DNA from: Patescibacteria group bacterium
Lineage (GTDB): Bacteria > Patescibacteriota > Minisyncoccia > UBA6257 > JAKLIH01
NCBI GenBank assembly: GCA_022709715.1
Contig: JAKLIH010000006.1
Location: 1-46,409 of the forward strand
Length of the DNA: 46,409 nt
Direction of reading: 5' to 3'
Under the pieces are notes generated by a model that saw only the letters and a program-made list of their open reading frames with translations, searched no databases and had not been told where the DNA came from. Shown piece by piece: positions 32,588 to 40,499 of the stretch (positions within the stretch are counted from its first letter, which is position 1; each line of letters starts with the position of its first letter). Position numbers and translations under genes: made by a program.

Positions 32588-33370
32588 CTACGAACCACAC
32601 GCGAAATTGATATCTTTATGTTGAAATATTTTACAACGAGAATCAGAATTAGTATATGGTTTTTGTGTTTCTGGATCTATAATTGAACAAAACCAATCCT
32701 GTGTAATTGATGTTCCGTGATAAGTTTTATGCTCACAGTAATAACACTCGCGTTCTTCACCCCACTGTTTTTCCAAATACTCGTTGTGCATTTTTTGAAA
32801 AACGTCGTGTCCAATATCGTACATCTCAAAGAATTTTTCGAGATCTATTTCTTCAATTCTCGAAAAATTGAAGGGTTTATGGTCCAAACAATAGCATTCG
32901 CCAAGATTTAATTCTCTTGATTCTTTACAAGCCAGTTTGTAATGATAATAGCGACAATCATCGAATATAGCAACTCCCTCTGAATTTAGGTTTTCTCCCT
33001 TCCTATTAGTTACTACACTAATAGGAATATCTTTTACCTCTTTAAGTACATACTTTATGATGCCACTATCAACAGCCTGGTTTGCTCTTCTTACAATCTC
33101 CTTCAGACGAATTTCTTCTGTCATCATACCATAAAAAATCACTTTGCAAATCGGGTTTCTGGCTACGATATCAGCGTATGGTTTCGCCATACGCCGTTTC
33201 CATTCTGAGTCGCTGTTAACTGAACGAAGACCAGAGTCTAAAAATTCCTTCGCACGCATTATGGATGGTCCAGAAATTCCCTCAATCTTATCAGTAAAAG
33301 GCATAAACACTTTTACCTCTTTCCCAAAACGTAAAATCGGAACAGTAACCTTCCTAATCTCTTCTTCCAT
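32588..33370 (-). CDS. Cysteine-rich protein, 260 aa, largest of the cassette class
   Basis: ATG follows AAGGAGGAAAGA. The N-terminal part (1-130) is mixed alpha/beta with a basic stretch (SEWKRRMAKPYADIV). The C-terminal part carries Cys/His clusters (ACKESRELNLGECYCLDH and ECYYCEHKTYHG) likely to bind zinc. I recognise no family. All Trp are TGG, codon use is GC-richer, and the stop is TAG. It has its own promoter, a structured leader of about 165 bases and a terminator. Confidence 0.65.
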   Translation of the reverse strand: MEEEIRKVTVPILRFGKEVKVFMPFTDKIEGISGPSIMRAKEFLDSGLRSVNSDSEWKRRMAKPYADIVARNPICKVIFYGMMTEEIRLKEIVRRANQAVDSGIIKYVLKEVKDIPISVVTNRKGENLNSEGVAIFDDCRYYHYKLACKESRELNLGECYCLDHKPFNFSRIEEIDLEKFFEMYDIGHDVFQKMHNEYLEKQWGEERECYYCEHKTYHGTSITQDWFCSIIDPETQKPYTNSDSRCKIFQHKDINFACGS

Positions 33371-33379
33371 TCTTTCCTC

Positions 33380-33545
33380 CTTAGAGGTGAGTTATATACC
33401 GAATGTAAGCATATAACACTGGCTTTTAATCATTTAAGGGTTTTTCCCACACCATATTAAGTTAATTTATATTAACCCTTTTGCTAGGAGAGCCACGACT
33501 ACGTTCGCCGTTGTGGTAATTTTCTTTTGATAAATTACTGATCAT
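33380..33545 (-). promoter_or_regulatory. Structured 5' leader of the 260 aa gene
   Basis: The leader between promoter and Shine-Dalgarno is unusually long. Likely stems include CCACAACGGCGAACG...CGTGG, AAGGGTT/AACCCTT around a GTGGGAAAA segment, and GTTATATGC/GTATATAAC close to the Shine-Dalgarno. This could be a riboswitch-like or protein-binding leader; no known class is matched. Confidence 0.4.
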
Positions 33546-33574
33546 ATTATAAAACACAAACGATAAAATGTCAA
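33546..33574 (-). promoter_or_regulatory. Promoter TTGACA-17-TATAAT
   Basis: Perfect hexamers and spacing for the gene at 33370. Confidence 0.85.
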
Positions 33575-33634
33575 ATCAATGCACAGGATACTAATATACC
33601 ATGCAGGACTAGGAACATCATTGACACAAATTAA

Positions 33635-33661
33635 AAAGAACGGTGCCTGGCACCGTTCTTT
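33635..33661. repeat. Palindrome variant AAAGAACGGTGCC
   Basis: AAAGAACGGTGCC, T, GGCACCGTTCTTT. The core is GGTGCC/GGCACC instead of GGTACC/GGTACC, a compensated change. It is the only hairpin after the gene ending at 33740, at a distance of about 80 bases. Confidence 0.75.
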
Positions 33662-33739
33662 TGCGAATCGTTTAGATTGTAAATATAGTATTGTGATTCA
33701 ATCTTCTACCCCTACAAAATAGCACATACAAGCAAACAT

Positions 33740-34273
33740 TTATTCATCGCCCAATCTTGTTTTGCTTGATTTTACAATTCCGATAAACAATAACACTGTA
33801 ATTGCTTTTTGAGCTTGGCTACGTACAAAGTTATGAAAGAATATTGGGAAAGTATTACTATTTTTACCATTTGTTCTATAAGATACCAAGTATTTCATCG
33901 GAACTAGATAATCTGGGCATTTCATAAATCGATACGCTACTTGCGTATAATTGTCTTTCCTTATTAATTCTTTCGATTCATAAGGAATTCGAAGTTGCGA
34001 TATAATAATCTTCTTGCCTAAAGAATTGATTATTTTGGCATCAACTTCATGCGTCAAAAATACAATATCGCCATCTAATAAACTATTTAAATTTTCTAAG
34101 ATAACTATTTTTGTATTTTTATCTACCATTATATGCCAAGCATATTCTACGTTTTGTAATATCTGCTCAAAGATATGTTTTTTTCTTTCTTCGTCGGGCT
34201 CGTATATCCGGCCAGCAGAATCAATAATATTTTTGCCAATTTCTGGATCACGATTCAAATATAAATAAACCAT
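33740..34273 (-). CDS. Hypothetical protein, 177 aa, YLY family member 1 (cassette class)
   Basis: It begins MVYLYLNRD after AAGGAAGGAAAGA. The middle has GDIVFLTHEVDAKIINSLG followed by KKIIISQLRIPYESKE. The same order (start MIYLY, NDLVFILNPRDAGIIRKK, then LVITLFIPVESES) occurs in the gene at 38132, so the two are distant paralogues. A C-terminal hydrophobic helix is AQKAITVLLFIGIV. It could be a nucleotide- or nucleic-acid-binding alpha/beta protein; not assigned. The stop is TAA. Confidence 0.65.
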   Translation of the reverse strand: MVYLYLNRDPEIGKNIIDSAGRIYEPDEERKKHIFEQILQNVEYAWHIMVDKNTKIVILENLNSLLDGDIVFLTHEVDAKIINSLGKKIIISQLRIPYESKELIRKDNYTQVAYRFMKCPDYLVPMKYLVSYRTNGKNSNTFPIFFHNFVRSQAQKAITVLLFIGIVKSSKTRLGDE

Positions 34274-34310
34274 TCTTTCCTTCCTTTTTATAGTATAATT
34301 TTCTACTTGT

Positions 34311-34339
34311 ACTCTACCATAAAATCAATGACAATGCAA
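34311..34339 (-). promoter_or_regulatory. Promoter TTGCAT-17-TAGAGT
   Basis: TGG-extended -10 and 17-base spacer for the gene at 34273. Confidence 0.6.
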
Positions 34340-34354
34340 ATGAAAAATAAAATT

Positions 34355-34392
34355 TTAAAAGACCGTATGCGAATCGCAACGGTCTTTTAACT
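34355..34392 (-). terminator. smc terminator
   Basis: TTAAAAGACCGT/ACGGTCTTTTAA hairpin with a GCGAATCGC-type inner loop, T-rich on the minus strand, about 80 bases beyond the smc stop. Confidence 0.75.
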
Positions 34393-34472
34393 TGAATTTT
34401 TAATAAAATGTTGGCAGTTGTTATCCGGATCGTTTTGATAGGTTCGGGTGATTTGGGTCGCGTTACTGCGTT

Positions 34473-36770
34473 TTAATTCTTCATAAATTCTCGAGAATCT
34501 TCCAATTCAAGCGATAAAATTTGAGAGAACTTTTCTTTGCCGATGGTTACACCATAAATGACATTGGCACTCGACATGGTTAATCAATTGTGAGTAATGA
34601 CAACATATTGAGTTTGATCACTTAAATCTTTTAAAATATTTGAAAACTTTCTGGTATTTTCTTCATCGAGTGCGGCATCAACTTCATCTAAAACTAAAAG
34701 TGGTGGCTTGCTTTGAGAAACAATGGCAAAAAGTAAAGCAATGGAGACCAAACTTTTTTCTCCACCGGATAAAGCTTCTACTCCATCTAATTTGGTTTTT
34801 GGTAGTTTAACTTTAATTTCAACGCCCAATTTGTCGTTGGCTTCATCTTCAATTATTGGTAGTTCTGCTTCACTATCTTTTTCGTCAATTTTAGATGCTT
34901 TTTCTTTTATAGATATTATTTCTAAATTACCTTTACCGCCGCCAAATATAATTTCTAAATATTTATTAAAATCAGTGTTGATATTTTTAATGGCCATTTT
35001 AAAAGTGTCATTGATTTGGGTAGTTAATTCTTTAATTACTAGTTTAAGATCGCTAACGGCTTTTTCTAAATCCGACTTTTGGTTTTCTAAAAATTCAATG
35101 CGTTTTTGAGTATCGTTATATTCATCCACAATATTTTGATCCACAAAACCAAGCTCATTTAAAATGGCGCGTAATTTTTCAATTTTGTCATAAAAATTTT
35201 TCAGTTCAATATCGCTAAAAATTAAATTAACATCGCAATCCTTAACTAAAAATTCAAAATCAAGATTCATAGATGATACTTGATTTTTTAGGTTTTCAAT
35301 ATTAATATTATTTTTTTCAAATTCAACACTAAAATTTTGTTTAGCACTTTGCAGATTTATTAATTCACGTTGCTTGTGTTCAATTGTACTGAACATTTCT
35401 CGTTGCTTTTTTGATTCGTCTTCAATTTGGTTTTCAAGATTGTTAGATTCAATATCTTTACTGTTAATTTGTTTATCAAATTCATCGATTTTATTTTTCA
35501 AATCTAAAATACGGTTTTTAATTGATAAAATATTTTGATTTAACTCTTCGATGCGACTAGTGTTATCAACAATTTCCGGTTTAACATTTTCAGTGGGATT
35601 AACAGCTAAAATTTCATCTAAAGCTTGATCAAGAGAAACAATATTACTTTTAATTTCATGAATATCAGAACTATTTAAAATATTTTTAATTAGTTGTTTT
35701 AAATTATTAAATTTTAATTCTAGGGTAACAAAATTGATAAACTTGGGTTTGGTAGTGGTATTAACATTTGGAGTTGAAGTGGTTGGCTCGCGATTTAATT
35801 GGTTAAGCGATAAAGTTTTTTCTTCTATTTGACCTTCTAGTTTTGCCATTTCATAGACCAAAGATTGCTTTTGGATATTAAGTTCTTTAACAAAATTTTC
35901 TATTTCCCGCTGTTGTTGGTTGAGATGACTAATAATATTTTTATCAACGGTATCGCTCAAACCTAGCTTACCTTTTTCGGATTCGATTTGTTGCTCAATA
36001 GTTTTGATTTGATCATCATAATTTTTAAGTTGAGCTAAAATGGATTCATTATTTTTTTGAAAATTATAAAAACGAAAACCATAATACTTTTTGCATAATT
36101 CAATCAATTCATCTTTATACTCTTGTTGCTTATCAAAACGAGAAACATAACGCTTGAGAGATCTAAAATGCGGTAAGATTTCATTAATTAATGATGAAAC
36201 TTTATCTAGATTAATAATAGTAGCGTCTAATTTCTTTTGAGAAACATCTTTCTTAATTTCCAGTTGGCGTAATCCTAAAATTTCTTCAAACATCACTTTA
36301 CGTTCAACGGGTGAAACTTTTAAAATATTTTCAATACTGCCCTGGCTAATAATTGATAAACCTTTGGTGCCAAGCTGAAAAGATGCCAATAATTCTATCA
36401 AATCTTTTTGGCGAGCATCTTTTTTATTTAAAAAATATTCGGTTTTGCCATCTTTGTAAATAACTTTTTCAATTTCTAAAGTATTAACCTCGATGATATC
36501 GGGTCGATTAACTTCATCAAAAATTAATTTAACTTTAGCGCTTTGCCCAGCGGGACGAAATTCATTACCGCTAAAAATCAAATTGATGCTATTATCGGTT
36601 CTTAAATTTTTTGAACTTTGCTCGCCCAAAACTCATCTCAAGGCATCAACCACATTGGATTTACCCGAACCATTAGGACCAACAATGGCACTAATACCTT
36701 TCGGAAATTGTAAAACGGTTCTATCCGCAAATGATTTAAATCCTTTTATCTCGATTTCGCGTAAATACAT
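34473..36770 (-). CDS. smc: SMC-type chromosome segregation ATPase, short, hinge not evident (UGA-Trp)
   Basis: ATG 36770 to TAA 34473 gives 765 residues; TGA gives Trp in VVDALRWVLGEQSS, the most conserved Trp of SMC N-termini, and in THNWLTM. Walker A GPNGSGKS is at 31-38, Q-loop [10 protein letters not shown], signature [17 protein letters not shown] and Walker [17 protein letters not shown] near the end. Bacterial SMC is usually about 1150-1200 residues; here the coiled coils are short, and the middle (about 330-400) is a Pro/Thr/Asn stretch plus helices without the Gly-rich hinge motifs. It probably organises DNA but may dimerise differently. Confidence 0.92.
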
Positions 36771-36813
36771 ATTATATAAATCAAATCTCAAAAGTCAAAA
36801 ATCAAAATTAATT

Positions 36814-36868
36814 TAAAACTAATGGAGATATAATTAATTAACTAAAACAAAAATATAATAACAAATTT
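36814..36868. repeat. 55 bp direct repeat, left copy, flanking MNT/HEPN
   Basis: ATTTAAAACTAATGGAGATA and about 35 further bases match 37999-38053 with only one or two differences. Confidence 0.75.
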
Positions 36869-36891
36869 TAAAAATATAGTAAAGAGACAAT

Positions 36892-37311
36892 TTATAACAG
36901 ATGTTTTTGTTTAAAAATATATTCCTCGGCTGATTTTAATACCCCATCTACAAAGATTTGACATTCTTTAGACTCCTTAGATGTTATGTTTGTTGTTTCG
37001 CCATAAATATCTGAATTTCTCTTGCGTCTCATAAGATTGCCCATAACATCAATATCCTTATCATGTAATATTTCTGCTAAATTTTCAATAATCACAACAT
37101 GATGGCCATCTTTACTTTTGACTCGATAGTCTATAGTAGCCATTAAAGTAATGCCGATTTGAATTAAAGCTAAATAGGAAAAATGAAATTTAACTTCTGG
37201 TTGGTTAGAAGCGCTAGCAATACGCAAATTTGACTTGGCTTTGGTAAAATACTTTTTGATAGTAGCTCGATCAAAAACTTGTTTTTTAAAAAAAACATTA
37301 TTGATTCCCAT
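36892..37311 (-). CDS. HEPN-domain protein, probable toxin of an MNT/HEPN pair
   Basis: The start is placed at ATG 37311, just after and overlapping the partner's TAG. The 139-residue protein is all helical with FSYLALIQIGITLMATIDYR and the basic segment GNLMRRKRNSDIYG, compatible with the R-x4-6-H-type HEPN core, although the canonical His is replaced (RKRNSDIY). HEPN proteins next to minimal nucleotidyltransferases are RNase toxins held in check by AMPylation. The stop is TAA. Confidence 0.7.
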   Translation of the reverse strand: MGINNVFFKKQVFDRATIKKYFTKAKSNLRIASASNQPEVKFHFSYLALIQIGITLMATIDYRVKSKDGHHVVIIENLAEILHDKDIDVMGNLMRRKRNSDIYGETTNITSKESKECQIFVDGVLKSAEEYIFKQKHLL

Positions 37312-37312
37312 A

Positions 37313-37861
37313 CTAAATAATTTCAATTATTGGATTTTTTAAAATACTTGTTAAAAAATTGTCTTTGGATTTAATTTTATTATTATATTCTTTCATAGAA
37401 TACTCAATGGGATTAATTTCTAAACGTCATTCTTTTTGCAATTCGGCTAATATCTTAGCTAATTTCTTGATATCGTAATTGCCAACAACTAAAAGATCTA
37501 GATCACTATCAGAATTTAATTTATTCTTAGCATAAGATCCAAAAATAAAAGCTTTTTCAATACCACTAATACTAGATAATTTATCTTTTAAAATAGAATC
37601 CAAACCAAAAGTTTGATTAATAATCTTTTTGTATTCATTTAAAAAGCGATAGCTATTATTAATTGAAAAATAGCGCTGTTGACCTTGATATCCACTGTTA
37701 ATAATTCCCTCTTCCGTTAATTTTAATAATTGTCTATAAGTATTAGCTCTATCTTCATTTATCAGCTTAGATAGCTCGCTTATATAAAAAGAATCATTCT
37801 TATGAATAAACAAAAAGTTTAATATTTTTTGAGTGATTCTTGATCTCAAAGATATGTTCAT
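37313..37861 (-). CDS. Winged-helix MNT-type nucleotidyltransferase, antitoxin (one UGA read as Trp)
   Basis: ATG 37861 to TAG 37313 gives 182 residues; TGA encodes Trp in LQKEWRLEINP. The N-terminus is a winged helix (FYISELSKLINEDRANTYRQ). The C-terminal half is a minimal nucleotidyltransferase with FIFGSYAKNKLNSDSDLDLLVVG (G-S plus D-x-D metal site). In this family the enzyme modifies and silences the HEPN toxin. The palindrome at 37872-37891 directly upstream fits autoregulation by the winged helix. There is no Shine-Dalgarno. Confidence 0.85.
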
Positions 37862-37871
37862 GTTGTTGAGT

Positions 37872-37891
37872 TTGACAACAGTTGTTGTCAA
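37872..37891. promoter_or_regulatory. Operator-like palindrome TTGACAACA-N2-TGTTGTCAA
   Basis: Perfect 9 bp arms with a 2-base centre, 11 bases before ATG 37861; further GTTGTTG half-copies lie on both sides. The TTGACA inside it may be the -35 for the pair. Confidence 0.6.
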
Positions 37892-37998
37892 TATATACAA
37901 CAAGTATACTAAATCAATATATTTTTGTCAATAGGTATTTTATTTGAAACAATAAAGCGAAAGTACATTGATAAACATAATAAATAATAAAAGAAAAT

Positions 37999-38053
37999 GA
38001 ATTTAAAACTAATGAAGATATAATTAATTAACTAAAACAAAAATATAATAATA
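37999..38053. repeat. 55 bp direct repeat, right copy, flanking MNT/HEPN
   Basis: ATTTAAAACTAATGAAGATA onward, the counterpart of 36814-36868. The toxin-antitoxin pair lies exactly between the two copies. Confidence 0.75.
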
Positions 38054-38080
38054 AATATAAAAAATAAAAGCAATATCAAA

Positions 38081-38110
38081 AAAATACCGCTAATCTTAGC
38101 GGTATTTTTT
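38081..38110 (-). terminator. Terminator of the 191 aa gene
   Basis: AAAAATACCGCTAA/TTAGCGGTATTTTT hairpin with T-rich exit on both strands. Confidence 0.85.
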
Positions 38111-38131
38111 AAAAAACTTGTTTAAAGATTC

Positions 38132-38707
38132 TTAATCCGAATCTTCAAGATCAATGATAATGTCGTCATTTTCAATAGAATCCTCGGCGTCAAAGGCGTT
38201 AGCATTTGTCTCTTCTTTTATCTTGCCTTGATTTTTTGCAATGTAAAGAAGAAGGCGTATTCCTTTCTCAATCTGATTGTTTGCTAAATCAGAAAAATTC
38301 TTAAGATTTTTCTTTTTTGATATTGATCTGTATAAAGATTTTGGCCTGAGCGGTTCTGAAAATTTGAGAGCATATAGATCCAATTCCTTCCATTCTAAAC
38401 TTTCTGATTCAACCGGGATAAAAAGAGTTATCACTAAAGCGTTGATTTTTTTTCTAATTATTCCTGCATCTCGAGGATTTAAAATAAAAACTAAATCATT
38501 AGAATTAATTCGATTAATATCTTCTGTATAAACTATTTCTTTTCCCATACTCCAACAATCACAATTAATGCTGGATACAAGCCGTTCATAATTGTCCTTT
38601 AAAGCCCGTAATGTATGCCATAACAATGCATCCCATTTATATGGTCCGGATTGTCTTTCTCCCCTATTAACATGGCATACACAAAACGATGTATATAGAT
38701 AGATCAT
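38132..38707 (-). CDS. Hypothetical protein, 191 aa, YLY family member 2 (cassette class)
   Basis: The product shares the MxYLY start and the DLVFILNPRDAGIIRKK...ITLFIP core with the 177 aa protein at 33740. Additional features are five Cys in the first 55 residues and a strongly acidic C-terminal tail (EDSIENDDIIIDLEDSD). Trp are TGG and the stop is TAA. A modest Shine-Dalgarno (AGAGGTGG) precedes the ATG. The function is unknown. Confidence 0.64.
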   Translation of the reverse strand: MIYLYTSFCVCHVNRGERQSGPYKWDALLWHTLRALKDNYERLVSSINCDCWSMGKEIVYTEDINRINSNDLVFILNPRDAGIIRKKINALVITLFIPVESESLEWKELDLYALKFSEPLRPKSLYRSISKKKNLKNFSDLANNQIEKGIRLLLYIAKNQGKIKEETNANAFDAEDSIENDDIIIDLEDSD

Positions 38708-38744
38708 TAAGCCACCTCTATTAATTGTAAAATTTTCTGGTTAT

Positions 38745-38773
38745 ACTATATCATAATTTTTAATGTATTGCAA
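38745..38773 (-). promoter_or_regulatory. Promoter TTGCAA-17-TATAGT
   Basis: TGA-extended -10, 17-base spacer, 38 bases before ATG 38707. Confidence 0.65.
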
Positions 38774-38793
38774 ATTTAATAAAATTTAAAAAA

Positions 38794-39552
38794 CTATTTT
38801 CATTTTTCTTCTTGCAGAGCATTCTCGGCCGCTTTTTCTTCGGCATCTTTTTTGGATCAGCCTTCACCAATACCAAGTTCTTTATCATGGATAGTAACTG
38901 ATACGGTATAGAACACTTGATGGGCTGGGCCAACTGATTTTATAACTTTATAGCTTGGGGCTTTTTTGTATAATTCTTGCATTTTCTCTTGCAATAAGCT
39001 TTTGTGATCTTTTTGATTACTTTTTTCCGCCACTTCATCAATAAAATTTTTTAAAATATCGGTAATAACATTTTTTGTTACTTGAAAGCCTTGATCCAAA
39101 TAAATAGCTCCAAATAAGGCCTCAACGGCATCGGCTAAAACATAACATTTGACTTTGGATTCATCAATAGTTTTGGTTTTAAGCTGAGTTAAAAATTGTT
39201 CAACGCTCATGCGTTCGCCTTTGGATATAAATATATATTTATCTAGCGACAATGATAATGCGATTTTTGATAGCATAAGCGAATTAACTAAATTAGCTCG
39301 CAGTGGTGTTAAAACTCCTTCCGGTAAATCTGGGTATTTGGAAAAAATTAAGTCCGAGCTAGACAATTGTAATACCGCATCGCCTAAAAATTCTAAGCGT
39401 TCATTGTGTTTGTAGGGTCATTTTTTATTTTCATTTAAAAATGAGCTATGAGTAAGAGCTTCATAAAAAAATTCTTTTTTGCGAATTTTGATTTTAAAAC
39501 GATCTTCAAAATATTGAAGGGCTTCGTCTTTGCGATGTTCTCAACTATACAT
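38794..39552 (-). CDS. rnc: Ribonuclease III (four UGA-Trp)
   Basis: ATG 39552 to TAG 38794 gives 252 residues. TGA supplies Trp near the N-terminus (MYSWEHRK, NKKWPYKHNE), in GEGWSKKDAEEKAA and in the penultimate EEKWK. The RNase III signature NERLEFLGDAVLQL and the second acidic cluster (LADAVEALFGAIYLD) are complete. The C-terminal dsRNA-binding domain ends with SKKDAEEKAAENAL. It processes rRNA precursors and structured mRNAs. It lies 36 bases after nusB, forming an rpmF-nusB-rnc cluster. There is no Shine-Dalgarno. Confidence 0.95.
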
Positions 39553-39588
39553 AATAGATAATTTTATTTAATATTATTCTTTGGATAA

Positions 39589-40032
39589 TTATTCTTTATC
39601 ATCGGTTGGTTCAATTTCTAACATAGTTTTATAAACCGTGCCTAATACGCCGTTTACAAAACTAAAAGAATTTTGACCACCAAAATTTTTGGCTAGTTCT
39701 ACAGCCTCGTTGATTGCCACTTTGGGTGGCACATCACCGGATTTATCAAACAACAATTCATAAAGGCCAATACGTAAAACATTGCGATCAACAGTATTAA
39801 TTTGTGAAATTGGCCGCTCAACTGCTGATTTTTGGATAATATCATCGAGTTGCTCTTGATTTTTTAAAATATTATTAATTAAATTTTTTGGATATTCTTT
39901 ATCACTTAAATCGCTACCATAATTTTCAATATTACGTTCGATGATTTCATCAATATTTTTTTCATGATTTCAAATTTCTCATTCGTAGAGTGATTGAAGC
40001 ACAATCATGCGACTAAAATGTCGTGAAGCCAT
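39589..40032 (-). CDS. nusB: Transcription antitermination factor NusB (UGA-Trp)
   Basis: ATG 40032 to TAA 39589 gives 147 residues. The start [20 protein letters not shown] matches the NusB N-terminal helix, and the Trp are TGA. The family hallmarks continue with [15 protein letters not shown], then [20 protein letters not shown] and [14 protein letters not shown]. NusB binds boxA RNA with NusE during rRNA transcription. Under the standard code the first 25 codons are lost and the rest has no good start. It lies between rpmF and rnc. Confidence 0.93.
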
Positions 40033-40124
40033 AGTACTAAATTTTACTTCATAAAATTTAGAAACTCGAATAAACTAATATTCTAATATTCTAAATAATA
40101 CAAATATTTTATTAATTAACATTT

Positions 40125-40163
40125 TAATGGCGAAAAAAGTAATTTGCTTTTTTCGCCATTAAA
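40125..40163 (-). terminator. rpmF terminator
   Basis: TAATGGCGAAAAAAG/CTTTTTTCGCCATTA, immediately after the rpmF stop. Confidence 0.85.
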
Positions 40164-40165
40164 TA

Positions 40166-40426
40166 TTATTTGCTATCTTTGTCTTTGGTCTCTTTAGAAG
40201 AAGACTTTAATTCTTTTTGTTTTGCTTTCTTTTCTTTTTTATCAAGACCTTTTAATACATCAACTATCATTTTACCCTTGTATGTACCACAATTTGGACA
40301 AACACAATTAGCTAATACTTTTTCTTTGCATTTAGGACAAGAAACGAGATTAACTTTGGTAAGAGCATGATGAGATCGACGCTTGTTGGTTCTTGATTTC
40401 GAATGATGTCTAGCGGGTAAAGCCAT
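40166..40426 (-). CDS. rpmF: Large ribosomal subunit protein bL32
   Basis: The 86-residue protein begins MALPARHHSKSRTNKRRSHH, the standard bL32 basic start, and has the zinc ribbon CPKC...CPNCG. A lysine-rich tail (from about residue 60) extends beyond the usual 57-60 residues. Promoter TTGCAA-17-TATAAT at 40463-40491. There is no Shine-Dalgarno even for this highly expressed gene, in contrast with the cassettes. The stop is TAA. Confidence 0.95.
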   Translation of the reverse strand: MALPARHHSKSRTNKRRSHHALTKVNLVSCPKCKEKVLANCVCPNCGTYKGKMIVDVLKGLDKKEKKAKQKELKSSSKETKDKDSK

Positions 40427-40462
40427 GTTATAAATTTTAATAAAATATTGTTAATTATTAAG

Positions 40463-40491
40463 ATTATATCACAGTAAATGATATTTTGCAA
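40463..40491 (-). promoter_or_regulatory. rpmF promoter TTGCAA-17-TATAAT
   Basis: Consensus -10 with TGA extension and 17-base spacer, 36 bases before the start codon. Confidence 0.75.
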
Positions 40492-40499
40492 GAGTTAGA

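Noticed and set aside
12238-34273. Integrated prophage as the source of small genes
   Set aside because: No capsid, terminase, portal, tail, lysis or replication genes are seen, and the small genes are scattered singly among core genes.
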